Origin: Labrenzia sp. THAF82 | GTDB lineage: Bacteria; Pseudomonadota; Alphaproteobacteria; Rhizobiales; Stappiaceae | Length of the DNA stretch: 64,000 bases | Assembly: GCF_009363435.1 (NCBI RefSeq) | Contig: NZ_CP045354.1 | Coordinates: 4,120,501-4,184,500, forward strand | Reading direction: 5' to 3' | Shown: positions 53,029 through 62,694 of the stretch, piece by piece | Position numbering within the stretch: the first letter of the stretch is position 1 | Layout of the letters: each line of letters starts with the position of its first letter | The notes under the pieces: model-generated | The model's input: only the letters and a program-made list of their open reading frames with translations | What the model was told of the DNA's origin: nothing | Databases searched by the model: none | Program-made: the position numbers and the translations under genes

Positions 53029-54513
53029 ATGAAGGGCACGTTGCAGAAGGTCGAAACAGAAGAAGACATCCAACGCCTGGCGCCGCATAACGCGGAAGCC
53101 GAACGGCAGCTGCTGGGTGCAATTCTCGTGAACAACGAAACTTTCTACAGGGTTTCCGACTTTCTGGAACCGCACCACTTCTTTGTCCCGTCACATCAGG
53201 ATATCTACGAAAAGATCGGCCACCTTATCAGAGCCGGCAAAACCGCCTCTCCGATAACACTCAAGACCTTCTATCCTGCAGATGCCAAAATCGCGGATCT
53301 GTCTGCAACACAGTTTTTGCTGAGGCTTGCCGGAGACGCGGCCTCCATCATCAATGCCGAAGACTATGGTCGCACGATATATGACCTTGCCATTCGCCGG
53401 AATCTGATCCGGATCGGCGAAGACATGGTCAACATCGCTTTTGACGCTCCGATCGACGTACCACCTGGGCAACAAATCGACGACGCCGAGCGCCGATTGT
53501 TCGAACTGGCGGAGACCGGACGCTCAGAAGGTGGGTTCGTCGCCTTTGGCGATGCGTTGTCTGAAACCATTGAAATGGCGCATGCGGCCTATAATCGTGA
53601 GGGTGCACTCTCGGGCATTTCCACCGGCATGCGTGAACTCGACCGACTGATGGGCGGTTTGCAGCATTCGGATCTCATTGTTCTTGCCGGCCGGCCAGCC
53701 ATGGGCAAAACATCGCTTGCCACCAACATCGCTTACAACATTGCTCAGTCCTATAAGTCGGAAGAGCAGCAGGATGGTTCGATCAAAACCGTGAATGGCG
53801 GTGTGGTCGGCTTCTTCTCGCTTGAAATGTCGGCCGAACAGCTCGCAACGCGTATTATTTCCGAGCAAGCTGAAATATCGTCTTCCAAAATCCGACGAGG
53901 GGATATCACGGAAGCGGAGTTTGAAAAGCTCGCCGCTTGTGCTCAGACAATGCAAGCTGTGCCACTTCACGTCGACCAGACCGGCGGCATTTCCATCGCG
54001 TCACTCGTTGCCAAGGCGCGGCGCCTGAAACGCCAGCGCGGACTGGATCTTCTGGTAGTCGACTATATCCAGCTTCTTTCGGGATCCGCCAAGAACTCCG
54101 GTAACCGCGTTCAGGAGATCACCGAGATCACCACGGGTTTGAAGGCGCTGGCAAAGGAACTCAACGTACCGATCATCGCGCTGTCACAGCTGTCCCGTCA
54201 GGTTGAATCGCGAGACGATAAACGTCCGATGATGTCGGATCTGCGTGAATCGGGATCCATCGAGCAGGACGCCGATGTGGTGCTGTTCGTGTATCGTGAA
54301 GAATACTACCTGTCGAAGACCGAACCAGAGGTCGGATCACCGGAATATGCCGCGTGGGAAGCCAAGCACGATGCGGCCAAAGGCAAGGCTGAAGTAATCA
54401 TCGCCAAGCAGCGTCACGGACCCACGGGCACAGCCAACCTGCACTTCCAGGGCGAATTTACCCGTTTCTCCGATCTTGCAGAGGACGATCACTTGCCGCA
54501 AAGGTACGAATAG
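53029..54513 (+). CDS. dnaB: Replicative DNA helicase
   Basis: 494 aa. N-terminal helical domain (LAPHNAEAERQLLGAILVNNETF), linker, and RecA-like motor with Walker A AGRPAMGKTSLA, GFFSLEMSAEQLA and DLLVVDYIQLL. The arginine-finger end is normal. The ATG at 53029 has GGGG 6-7 nt upstream. An in-frame TTG 19 codons earlier is less likely. First gene after the ribosomal operon, with its own promoter region. Confidence 0.96.
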   Translation: MKGTLQKVETEEDIQRLAPHNAEAERQLLGAILVNNETFYRVSDFLEPHHFFVPSHQDIYEKIGHLIRAGKTASPITLKTFYPADAKIADLSATQFLLRLAGDAASIINAEDYGRTIYDLAIRRNLIRIGEDMVNIAFDAPIDVPPGQQIDDAERRLFELAETGRSEGGFVAFGDALSETIEMAHAAYNREGALSGISTGMRELDRLMGGLQHSDLIVLAGRPAMGKTSLATNIAYNIAQSYKSEEQQDGSIKTVNGGVVGFFSLEMSAEQLATRIISEQAEISSSKIRRGDITEAEFEKLAACAQTMQAVPLHVDQTGGISIASLVAKARRLKRQRGLDLLVVDYIQLLSGSAKNSGNRVQEITEITTGLKALAKELNVPIIALSQLSRQVESRDDKRPMMSDLRESGSIEQDADVVLFVYREEYYLSKTEPEVGSPEYAAWEAKHDAAKGKAEVIIAKQRHGPTGTANLHFQGEFTRFSDLAEDDHLPQRYE

Positions 54514-54691
54514 CCGCGACACAAATGCCAAAGTCGACGGGTAGTTGGCACCTGAAAACCATCACCTTTGCAACAAGAAACGGTGCAATTAGGCCTCCCC
54601 TGGAAATATCCGCAACTAGAAAGAGCGAGTAGCGAACTTAAAGCGCTGTTAAACAACTTTAGATATGGTTTGACCCTGACTATTTCTAACA

Positions 54692-54988
54692 ATGCATTTC
54701 AGGCGAAACCACTTGTATTCTTCGAAACAAAAACTTCTGGAAGAAGCGAGGATTTTCCCGCGAAAAAGGTGCAAGTGGCCCGGGTTGCTCAAGCAGGAAG
54801 GAGCGCATCGTCCTTGCGTTGTGGAAGATATCAGCGTTGGAGGGTGCCGCCTTGCCACGAATACCAAGGGGCTGGAGCCCGGGCAGCGGGTCACAATTGA
54901 GGTTGAAAGCCGTAGACTGCGTTTCTACGCTGAAATTCGCTGGATTCGAAGTGGCGAGACCGGGGTCGAATTCCTCTATATGGATTGA
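54692..54988 (+). CDS. PilZ-domain protein, candidate c-di-GMP receptor
   Basis: 98 aa, a stand-alone PilZ domain. The c-di-GMP contact motifs are present: R20-x3-R24 (RIFPR) and D46-x-S48-x-x-G51 (DISVGG). The barrel then continues (GQRVTIEVES, EIRWI). The ATG at 54692 has no ribosome site, so initiation may be weak. Between dnaB and alr without overlap. Partner unknown. Confidence 0.75.
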   Translation: MHFRRNHLYSSKQKLLEEARIFPRKRCKWPGLLKQEGAHRPCVVEDISVGGCRLATNTKGLEPGQRVTIEVESRRLRFYAEIRWIRSGETGVEFLYMD

Positions 54989-55097
54989 TCTCAATTTCGT
55001 CATCCGCCGATCTCAGCATTGGCATTCCCTATCTTTGATGCGCTAAACTCCCGCCCATTGAGCACTCACCGATTCTGGCTGGAGACCAAAGCGCATC

Positions 55098-56240
55098 GTG
55101 TCGCCGTATCAGCATTCAACATTCCCAGCCGAACTTTATGGCGGCCGGTTGACAATCGATCTGAATGCCATTGCGGCTAACTGGTCAGATCTCAACAAAA
55201 GGCTCATCGGCGAAACGGAATGCGCAGCCGCCATCAAGGCCGACGCATATGGCACTGGCCAGGCCAAAGTCGGTCCTCATCTCTTTGAAGCCGGTTGCCG
55301 AACTTTTTTTACCGCCGTTCCAACCGAAGCGGTTGAGCTTCGGCAGATCTTGCCTGAGGCAACCATATACGTCCTCGACGGGTTGCTTCCCGGCACTGCT
55401 GAGCATTTTCTGGGCCAGAATATTCGTCCGGTTCTCGGGTCTCTGGAAGAGCTGGAAGAATGGGCCGGGATCTGCCGGTCAGCAGGCAAAAGTTTTGCTG
55501 CCGCGGTTCACGTTGACACAGGTATTCATCGTCTCGGTCTCTCGCCGCAAGAGTTTCAAGCCTCCATGCAGGACAAGGAACTGCTTGGTCCGTTTGTACC
55601 ATCGCTCATCATGAGCCATCTGGCCTGCGGTTCGGTGCCAGACCATCCCATGAACCGGGAACAGCTGGATCGCTTTCGTGAGCTCACCGCCCCCTTCCCG
55701 TCCATTCCAAAGTCTTTGGCAAACTCTGCCGGCATCTTGATGGGTTCGGAATATCACTTCGATCTCGTCCGGCCCGGCATCGCGCTTTACGGTGGGATGG
55801 CGATCGAAACGGCTCCCAATCCGATGAAGCCAGTTGCCAAGGTTGAAGCGAAGATCATGATCGTGCGCGATGTACCCCAAGGCGACACAATAGGCTATGG
55901 AGCGAAACAGACGGCACATCGCCCCTTGAAGAATGCCGTCATCGCCGCCGGATATGCAGATGGCATGTTGCGGCGCGCCAGCTCCAGCGATGATCGACCG
56001 GGTGGGTTCGGCATGATCGGCGGCTACAAGGCACCGATCCTCGGGCGTATTTCCATGGACATGATTACTCTGGATGTCACGGATGTGCCCGAACACCTTC
56101 TGCGACGCGGTGCCTTTGTGGAAATGCTCGGTCCCAATGTTGCGGCGGCGGAGATTGCAGCTTATGCGGAGACCATCGATTACGAATACCTGACCAGCCT
56201 TGGGCGTCGTTTTGAACGCGTCTACGGGCCTCTCTCCTGA
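55098..56240 (+). CDS. alr: Alanine racemase
   Basis: 380 aa PLP enzyme making D-alanine for peptidoglycan. The PLP Lys47 lies in AAIKADAYG, the barrel has AVHVDTGIHRLG, and the Tyr base is probably in TIGYGAKQT. GRISMDMITLD closes the second domain. GTG start at 55098. Directly upstream of radA. Confidence 0.94.
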   Translation: MSPYQHSTFPAELYGGRLTIDLNAIAANWSDLNKRLIGETECAAAIKADAYGTGQAKVGPHLFEAGCRTFFTAVPTEAVELRQILPEATIYVLDGLLPGTAEHFLGQNIRPVLGSLEELEEWAGICRSAGKSFAAAVHVDTGIHRLGLSPQEFQASMQDKELLGPFVPSLIMSHLACGSVPDHPMNREQLDRFRELTAPFPSIPKSLANSAGILMGSEYHFDLVRPGIALYGGMAIETAPNPMKPVAKVEAKIMIVRDVPQGDTIGYGAKQTAHRPLKNAVIAAGYADGMLRRASSSDDRPGGFGMIGGYKAPILGRISMDMITLDVTDVPEHLLRRGAFVEMLGPNVAAAEIAAYAETIDYEYLTSLGRRFERVYGPLS

Positions 56241-56260
56241 TCGGAGCTTGATAAACGGCA

Positions 56261-57655
56261 ATGGCGCGTCGCTCGACTTCCTTTGTTTGCCAATCCTGCG
56301 GCGCAGTTACCGCAAAGTGGGTCGGTCGCTGCGAATCCTGCGGGGATTGGAACACGATTGTTGAAGAACAGACCGGAGGCGGAGTGGGCGGCGGACCCGG
56401 ACGAGCCTCCCGGAGCAAAGGCCGGGTGGTTCCGCTGGTCGGTCTGTCCGGAGACAGCAAGGAAGCGCCACGATGCGAGACCAAGGTTGCGGAACTTGAC
56501 CGGGTCACCGGTGGCGGATTTGTGCGCGGGTCGGCACTGCTTGTCGGTGGTGATCCGGGCATTGGAAAATCGACACTCCTGATCCAGGCAGCAGCCCAAC
56601 TGGCGCATCTCGGTCACAAGACAATCTATATTTCCGGCGAAGAAGCCATTGGTCAGGTAAGGCTCAGAGCCGAAAGACTTGGTCTGGCCGATGCTCCTGT
56701 TGCCCTGGCTGCAGAGACAAGTGTTGAAGATATTCTTGCGACGCTTGAGGCCGATACCGCTCCCGCTCTTCTGATTCTGGATTCCGTACAAACGCTCTGG
56801 ACCGACCAGGTTGATTCTCCTCCCGGCACGGTCACCCAGGTGCGCGCATCGGCTCAGGCCATGGTTCGTTACGCCAAAAAGAACGGAACGACACTGGTGC
56901 TGGTCGGTCACGTGACCAAGGACGGTCAGATTGCTGGCCCGAGGGTCGTGGAACACATGGTCGACGCGGTCCTCTATTTCGAAGGCGATGGTGCGCACCA
57001 ATACCGGATATTGCGTTCTGTGAAGAACCGCTTCGGCGCTACAGACGAAATCGGCGTCTTCGAAATGACCGGCAAAGGTCTGGTGGAAGTGCCAAATCCT
57101 TCTGCCTTGTTCCTTGGAGACCGCAACACTTCAGCCCCGGGAGCAGCGGTTTTTGCGGGTTTAGAAGGCTCACGTCCCCTGCTGATCGAAATCCAGGCGC
57201 TTGTCGCACAATCCTCACTTGGAACACCGCGCAGAGCGGTTATCGGTTGGGACAGCGCGCGCTTGTCGATGATCCTTGCAGTGCTGGAGGCACGATGCGG
57301 CGTGCGTTTTTCGCAGCATGACGTTTACCTGAATGTTGCAGGCGGACTCAAAATCAGTGAGCCCGGTGCTGACCTGGCTGTCGCGGCAGCTCTGATCTCT
57401 TCACTCAGCGGGCTTGCCCTTCCGGCCAATTGCGTCTATTTCGGCGAAGTCAGCCTGTCAGGAGCCATCCGGCCAGTCGCCCAGGCCCAATCCAGGCTGA
57501 AAGAAGCGGAAAAACTCGGCTTCGATCAGGCTTATTGTCCGGAAGGAAACCTGAAGGACAATGCCGCATCGGCTTTCAAAGCCACAGGACTGCCGGAACT
57601 TGGGGACTTTGTTGCCAAACTTTCGGCAGAGGCTAGTGCTTCAGGGCGGACCTGA
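56261..57655 (+). CDS. radA: DNA repair protein RadA
   Basis: 464 aa. N-terminal C4 zinc finger (Cys10, Cys13, Cys24, Cys27), RecA-like motor with Walker A GGDPGIGKST, the RadA-specific KNRFG motif, and a C-terminal Lon-like domain. Promotes branch migration in recombination. Same strand as alr with about 20 bases between. Confidence 0.97.
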   Translation: MARRSTSFVCQSCGAVTAKWVGRCESCGDWNTIVEEQTGGGVGGGPGRASRSKGRVVPLVGLSGDSKEAPRCETKVAELDRVTGGGFVRGSALLVGGDPGIGKSTLLIQAAAQLAHLGHKTIYISGEEAIGQVRLRAERLGLADAPVALAAETSVEDILATLEADTAPALLILDSVQTLWTDQVDSPPGTVTQVRASAQAMVRYAKKNGTTLVLVGHVTKDGQIAGPRVVEHMVDAVLYFEGDGAHQYRILRSVKNRFGATDEIGVFEMTGKGLVEVPNPSALFLGDRNTSAPGAAVFAGLEGSRPLLIEIQALVAQSSLGTPRRAVIGWDSARLSMILAVLEARCGVRFSQHDVYLNVAGGLKISEPGADLAVAAALISSLSGLALPANCVYFGEVSLSGAIRPVAQAQSRLKEAEKLGFDQAYCPEGNLKDNAASAFKATGLPELGDFVAKLSAEASASGRT

Positions 57656-57727
57656 CGCATTATGCGCCGGGTTTGAGAAAAGGTTTAGGCTCTTGCCGGA
57701 GCGCCAGACAGAGGAATTTCAAGGATC

Positions 57728-58345
57728 ATGCCGATAACGCTGCTGGACGGACTGCTTTTGGCCATCATGTTCATTTCGGCGATCCTCGCGATGATCCGCG
57801 GATTTGTTCGGGAAGTTCTTTCCATCGTGTCCTGGGTGGCAGCCGCAGCAGCGGCATTCCTGCTTTACGAGCGGGTCGTGCCTTACGCCAAGCAGTATAT
57901 CTCCCATGACATCGTCGCCATGGGTGTTTCCGCTGCCGCTGTCTTCCTCGTGACGCTTCTCGTCGTCAGCTACATAACAATGCGGATATCGGACTTCGTT
58001 CTGGACAGTCGCATCGGCGCGCTCGACCGCACGCTTGGCTTTGTCTTTGGTGCTGTTCGCGGCTTGTTGCTGGTTGTCGTCGCAATGATGTTCTTCAACT
58101 GGTTTGTCCAGCCGGACCAGCAGCCGCAATGGGTGCTTGATGCGAAATCGACACCTATTCTCTTGTCGATCGGAGAACGCCTGGTAGCCGTGCTGCCGGA
58201 GGATCCCGAGAAGGCAATTCTCGACAAGATCCGCGAGAACAATCTGAGTGGTGGCGGCAATGCCAGCACGCCTTCAGAAGAACCGACTTACAGCGAGTCC
58301 GAGACCCAAGGTCTCGAACAGCTGACTACGGACAGTAACAACTGA
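57728..58345 (+). CDS. cvpA: CvpA-family membrane protein
   Basis: 205 aa with four transmembrane helices in the first 125 residues: LLDGLLLAIMFISAILAMIRG, LSIVSWVAAAAAAFLL and two more. A polar Ser/Glu/Thr-rich tail follows. CvpA is linked to colicin V production and to envelope stress tolerance. It precedes purF, the classical cvpA-purF pair. Confidence 0.93.
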   Translation: MPITLLDGLLLAIMFISAILAMIRGFVREVLSIVSWVAAAAAAFLLYERVVPYAKQYISHDIVAMGVSAAAVFLVTLLVVSYITMRISDFVLDSRIGALDRTLGFVFGAVRGLLLVVVAMMFFNWFVQPDQQPQWVLDAKSTPILLSIGERLVAVLPEDPEKAILDKIRENNLSGGGNASTPSEEPTYSESETQGLEQLTTDSNN

Positions 58346-58421
58346 CGCCGCCGGACGGCGCCGATCTTGACCATAGACGGACCGGTTTCGACAAACCGGC
58401 CGAACTCAAGGAGAGTTCGCC

Positions 58422-59894
58422 ATGACTGGCGGAACTGAGATTCACGAGCCGTTTGACATCAATGACGACACACTGCGCGAAGAGTGCGGTGTGTTTGGCA
58501 TTTTGGGACATGAGGATGCCAGTGCTCTGACGGCTCTCGGCCTTCATGCCCTTCAGCATCGCGGTCAAGAGGCGGCCGGCATCGTCACCTTCGACAATGA
58601 CCAGTTCCGGGCAGAACGGCATCTGGGACTTGTTGGTGACCACTTTTCCGACGCGGACACGATTGGACGGCTGACCGGCAAGGCTGCCATCGGTCACGTC
58701 CGCTACTCGACGACCGGTGAAACAATCCTCCGTAATGTCCAGCCACTCTTTGCCGAGCTCGACGGCGGCGGTATTGCGGTCTGTCATAACGGCAACTTCA
58801 CCAATGCACTGACTTTGCGCGCTCAACTGATCCGCGATGGGGCGATTTGTCAGTCCACGTCGGATTCAGAAGTGGTGCTGCAGCTTGTCGCCCGGTCTCG
58901 GAAGGGAAAGATCGTCGATCGTTTCATCGAGGCCATCACGCAAATGGAAGGGGCTTATTCCCTCGTTGCCCTGACGTCCAAAAAACTGATCGGCGCACGC
59001 GACCCTCTCGGTATCCGCCCACTCGTTCTGGGAGACCTGAACGGAGCGCCCATCCTGGCATCGGAAACATGTGCACTTGATATCATCGGTGCCAAATTCA
59101 TTCGTGAAGTCGAAAACGGCGAAGTGATTGTGTGCACGTCCACCGGCATCCAATCCTACTTTCCTTTCGGCAAGTGCCCGGCCCGCCCCTGTATTTTTGA
59201 ATACATCTACTTCTCCAGGCCGGATTCGGTTGTCGGCGGGCGGAGTGTTTATGACGTTCGCCGGGAAATGGGCAAGCAGCTTGCCAAGGAAACGCCGGCC
59301 GATGCGGATGTGATTGTACCCGTACCCGACAGCGGTGTTCCGGCGGCGATCGGCTATAGCCAGGAAAGCGGCATTCCGTTCGAGCTTGGAATTATCCGAA
59401 ACCACTATGTAGGGCGTACATTCATCGAACCGACCCAACAGATCCGTGCGCTTGGCGTGAAAATGAAACATTCCGCCAACCGGTCCCAGATCGAAGGGAA
59501 GCGGGTCGTTCTGGTTGACGACAGCCTTGTCCGGGGCACCACCTCAGTCAAAATCGTTCAGATGATCCGTGAAGCGGGTGCGCGCGAAGTGCATTTCCGT
59601 CTCGCCAGCCCGCCTATCAAATACTCGGACTACTACGGGATTGATACGCCAATGCGCGAAAAACTGCTGGCGGCCAAATATGGTCTTGAGGAAATGCGCG
59701 CATATATCGGTGCGGACAGCCTGGCCTTCCTGTCAGTTGATGGCATCTACAAGTCCATGGGCTTTGACGGAAGAGACGACGCGAACCCGCAGTTCACCGA
59801 CCATTGCTTCACCGGTGACTACCCGACGCCTTTGACAGACCTGTCCGAAGACCAGGACTTCGTGTCAGCCCCTCGCCTGGTAGAAGTCGGCTAA
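58422..59894 (+). CDS. purF: Amidophosphoribosyltransferase
   Basis: 490 aa. First committed step of purine synthesis. A 21-residue propeptide precedes Cys22 in EECGVFGI, which becomes the N-terminal nucleophile of the glutaminase domain. The PRPP-binding signature is VVLVDDSLVRGTTS near residue 370. Four Cys in the later half fit the Fe-S form. Followed by an SDR gene 9 nt downstream. Confidence 0.97.
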   Translation: MTGGTEIHEPFDINDDTLREECGVFGILGHEDASALTALGLHALQHRGQEAAGIVTFDNDQFRAERHLGLVGDHFSDADTIGRLTGKAAIGHVRYSTTGETILRNVQPLFAELDGGGIAVCHNGNFTNALTLRAQLIRDGAICQSTSDSEVVLQLVARSRKGKIVDRFIEAITQMEGAYSLVALTSKKLIGARDPLGIRPLVLGDLNGAPILASETCALDIIGAKFIREVENGEVIVCTSTGIQSYFPFGKCPARPCIFEYIYFSRPDSVVGGRSVYDVRREMGKQLAKETPADADVIVPVPDSGVPAAIGYSQESGIPFELGIIRNHYVGRTFIEPTQQIRALGVKMKHSANRSQIEGKRVVLVDDSLVRGTTSVKIVQMIREAGAREVHFRLASPPIKYSDYYGIDTPMREKLLAAKYGLEEMRAYIGADSLAFLSVDGIYKSMGFDGRDDANPQFTDHCFTGDYPTPLTDLSEDQDFVSAPRLVEVG

Positions 59895-59903
59895 GAGTAC
59901 ATT

Positions 59904-60626
59904 ATGGAAAAAGACTTCGACGGCCGGGTAGCGCTTGTAACCGGCGCATCCCGCGGTATTGGCTATCAGATCGCAAAGAAGCTTGGCGAACGCGGAGCCC
60001 ACGTGATTGCCCTTGCCCGCACAGTGGGTGGCCTGGAGGATCTGGACGACGAAATCAAATCAGCTGGCGGGCAAACCACTCTCGTGCCGCTCGATCTGAT
60101 GGATTTTGACGCTCTCGACAGGCTCGGTGCTGCTCTGTTCGAACGCTGGAAGAAACTCGACATTCTGATCGGCAATGCCGGCATGCTGGGTGTCTTGTCC
60201 CCAATCGGACACATCAGTCCAAAGGACTTTGAGAAAGTCATGTCAACGAACGTCACTGCGAACTGGCGTTTGATCAGGTCGCTGGATCCGTTGCTGCGTC
60301 AATCCGATGCCGGACGTGCGCTTTTCCTGACGGCGGTACAGGCCCAGACCTGCACTGCATTCTGGGGTCTTCACGCCATTAGCAAGGCTGCCGTTGAAGC
60401 CATGACAAAGACCTGGGCCAATGAGAGCCTGCAAACTTCTATGAAGATCAACATGGCTGACCCGGGTCCGACACGCACAGGGCTTCGCGCCAAGGCGATG
60501 CCGGGAGAAATTCCCGACAATCTCGCAACACCTGAGCTTGTCGCGGAAGACCTTCTTGCGCTGGTCAAACCAGATGTCTTGGAAACAGGCAGACTTTACG
60601 ATCGCGTCAGTCAAGAGTGGGTGTAG
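59904..60626 (+). CDS. SDR-fold protein lacking the catalytic Ser and Tyr
   Basis: 240 aa. The cofactor site is intact (VTGASRGIG; NAG at residues 91-93) and the catalytic Lys161 is kept. The residue four before it is His157 (HAISK), not Tyr, and the usual Ser position (LFLTAVQ) is Ala144. Both active-site residues are thus replaced, so a pseudo-enzyme or altered chemistry is likely. Homologues beside purF in related genera normally carry Y-x-x-x-K. Tandem with purF, 9 nt gap. Confidence 0.85.
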   Translation: MEKDFDGRVALVTGASRGIGYQIAKKLGERGAHVIALARTVGGLEDLDDEIKSAGGQTTLVPLDLMDFDALDRLGAALFERWKKLDILIGNAGMLGVLSPIGHISPKDFEKVMSTNVTANWRLIRSLDPLLRQSDAGRALFLTAVQAQTCTAFWGLHAISKAAVEAMTKTWANESLQTSMKINMADPGPTRTGLRAKAMPGEIPDNLATPELVAEDLLALVKPDVLETGRLYDRVSQEWV

Positions 60627-60701
60627 TCTGGCTGCATAGATCCGTCCCATCCGCCAGACTTCGAAAACCTTGCTCCAGACTGATCATCGAACTTTGAAAC
60701 A

Positions 60702-61316
60702 ATGCATCACAAGCTCAAAGCGATTGCCTGGGACTTCGACGGTGTTTTGAACCGAAACATCATTGATGGCCGCTTTGTCTGGGCTGATAGCCTTCAAGAC
60801 GATTTCGGCATTTCGTTGCACGATCTTCAAAAGGGCATTTTTGATGACAAATTCCCGGATGTGATTTCGGGCAAGATCGATCTCAAAGCTCACGTTCAGC
60901 GCTGGCTGGAAGCGAGCAATCACGAACTCAGCGTCGAGGCACTGCTGGAATACTGGTTTCGGAAAGACGATCTGAAAGACCCTTTTACCTGCGAATTGCT
61001 GGACAGATTGACCGCTGAAGGATTGCAGCAAGTGATTGCAACCAACAATGAACATCACCGTGCCAACTATATCGAGCATGTGTCGGGTTTTGGCGATCGG
61101 GTCAGTCAGGTCTTTTCATCCGGTCGCATCGGTCACGCCAAACCTGAAACCGCGTTTTTCGAGCATGTAAGCGACACGCTCGACCTTGCGCCGCAGGAGT
61201 TGCTATTGATCGACGACAGCGCGGCCAATGTGGCAGCTGCGAAAGCGATCGGCTGGCATGCCTATCACTTTACAGATGCATCACGAGCGGGTCTTGCAAC
61301 CTTTCTCGGCCTTTGA
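60702..61316 (+). CDS. HAD-superfamily hydrolase, subfamily IA
   Basis: 204 aa. Motif I AWDFDGVLN, motif II near VIATNNE, motif IV LLIDDSAANVAAAKAIGWHAYHF. Similar to small haloacid-dehalogenase-like or nucleotide phosphatases. Substrate unknown. Confidence 0.85.
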   Translation: MHHKLKAIAWDFDGVLNRNIIDGRFVWADSLQDDFGISLHDLQKGIFDDKFPDVISGKIDLKAHVQRWLEASNHELSVEALLEYWFRKDDLKDPFTCELLDRLTAEGLQQVIATNNEHHRANYIEHVSGFGDRVSQVFSSGRIGHAKPETAFFEHVSDTLDLAPQELLLIDDSAANVAAAKAIGWHAYHFTDASRAGLATFLGL

Positions 61317-61360
61317 CAGCATCACGGCTGCCCCAAAATGTGGGCTAGGAGGACGAGCGG

Positions 61361-61732
61361 ATGAAACTTGGTGCATTTTCAATCAGCCTGACCGTGAAGG
61401 ACATCAAAAAATCGAAGGCCTTTTATGAAGGTCTTGGATTTTCAGATCTTGGTGGATCCGGTGCCGACAACTGGCTCATCATGAAAAACGGCGATACTGT
61501 CATCGGGCTATTTCAGGGCATGTTCGACAAGAACATTCTGACATTCAATCCCGGTTGGGATCAGAACGCGCAGAAACTGGACAGTTTTCAGGATATTCGC
61601 GAACTTCAGAAAGAACTCAAAGGCAAGGGCTATACCTTTGTGACTGAAGCAGATGAGACAACGTCCGGGCCGACCAGTTTTACCCTTGTCGATCCGGACG
61701 GAAACCCAGTGCTTGTTGATCAGCACGTTTGA
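61361..61732 (+). CDS. VOC-family (glyoxalase/bleomycin-resistance fold) protein
   Basis: 123 aa. A vicinal-oxygen-chelate domain is seen from FSISLTVKDIKKSKAFYEGLGF at the start to FTLVDPDGNPVLVDQ at the end, an almost complete single module. AGGAGG precedes the ATG. Metal ligands are not obvious. Function unknown. Confidence 0.85.
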   Translation: MKLGAFSISLTVKDIKKSKAFYEGLGFSDLGGSGADNWLIMKNGDTVIGLFQGMFDKNILTFNPGWDQNAQKLDSFQDIRELQKELKGKGYTFVTEADETTSGPTSFTLVDPDGNPVLVDQHV

Positions 61733-61765
61733 ACGAGAGTTTCCGACCGGATGAAAGTCGAAGAC

Positions 61766-61791
61766 GACGGCATGCGCAAAATCATGCCGTC
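61766..61791. terminator. Hairpin between convergent VOC and IMPase-family genes
   Basis: GACGGCATG and CATGCCGTC flank 8 bases. No strong T-run on either side. Position between two convergent stops suggests a shared terminator. Confidence 0.5.
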
Positions 61792-61809
61792 ACTCCATTT
61801 GACCCAATG

Positions 61810-62607
61810 TTAGGCGGCTTCCAGTGGAGCGAATGAGCTCTCTGCGATTGCCCGCAAATCTTCAAAGACGCCAGGAGCCCCGACAACGACCCGAGCTCCG
61901 TGGTGGAGCGCATGGTTGATGTCCTGCTCCATTACAACACCGCCAGCTTCAATTGTCAGGAGCATACCTGCGAGGCAATCCCAGGCGTTCATGTGCGATT
62001 CCACATAGCCGATCAGCCTTCCCGAGGCCGCATAGGCAAGCATCAAGCCGCCTGAGGCATTGCGAAAGAAAACGCCGCCCTTGGACACAACGGCACCAAC
62101 AACATTGACCGCATCGGTTATTGCAGTTCTGCCATTAAAGCCAACACCGACGGAACCAACGGAAAGGCTTTGGCTGTCGGAAATTTTGATCGGCTTGTCA
62201 TTCAAAAATGCACCGCCCCCTGCAGCAGCCTTGAATGTTTCCTTCGCCACGGGGTCATGAATAACACCCACGATCACCTTGCCCTGATACACACAGGCAA
62301 TAATGACGCACCATTGTGGGATACCGGTTACGAAATTTGCTGTTCCATCGATCGGATCCGTCACCCAGGTGTATCCGGACGACCCTTCTTCCATGCCGTG
62401 CTCTTCACCCAGGATGGCATCGTCGGGATATGCCTTTGCGAGCTCGTCACGGATAAGCGTTTCCACATTCCGGTCTGCCTCGGAAACGAGATCCTGGTGC
62501 CCTTTCTGAGTAATCGTCAGAGTGTCCAGCTTGCGAAAATAATCCAGCCCCAGGACACCTGCCTTCTCAGCAAGCGCCACGGCAAAATCAAGCCGCTCAT
62601 TCGACAT
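61810..62607 (-). CDS. Inositol-monophosphatase-family phosphatase
   Basis: 265 aa. Metal-binding blocks are ILGEEHG, DPIDGTANFVTGIPQW and the C-terminal WDCLAGMLLTIEAGG. Could be an inositol or histidinol phosphatase; both folds share these motifs. The ATG at 62607 has AAGGAG about 8 nt upstream; 20 in-frame codons upstream are dropped. Confidence 0.9.
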   Translation of the reverse strand: MSNERLDFAVALAEKAGVLGLDYFRKLDTLTITQKGHQDLVSEADRNVETLIRDELAKAYPDDAILGEEHGMEEGSSGYTWVTDPIDGTANFVTGIPQWCVIIACVYQGKVIVGVIHDPVAKETFKAAAGGGAFLNDKPIKISDSQSLSVGSVGVGFNGRTAITDAVNVVGAVVSKGGVFFRNASGGLMLAYAASGRLIGYVESHMNAWDCLAGMLLTIEAGGVVMEQDINHALHHGARVVVGAPGVFEDLRAIAESSFAPLEAA

Positions 62608-62694
62608 CAACACGTCTCCTTCAAAAATAAGGCACCACGCCTGCCCTTCATTTCCGGGGCAAGGCATGCTGGAAATGGCCGGAGCACACCCCGG

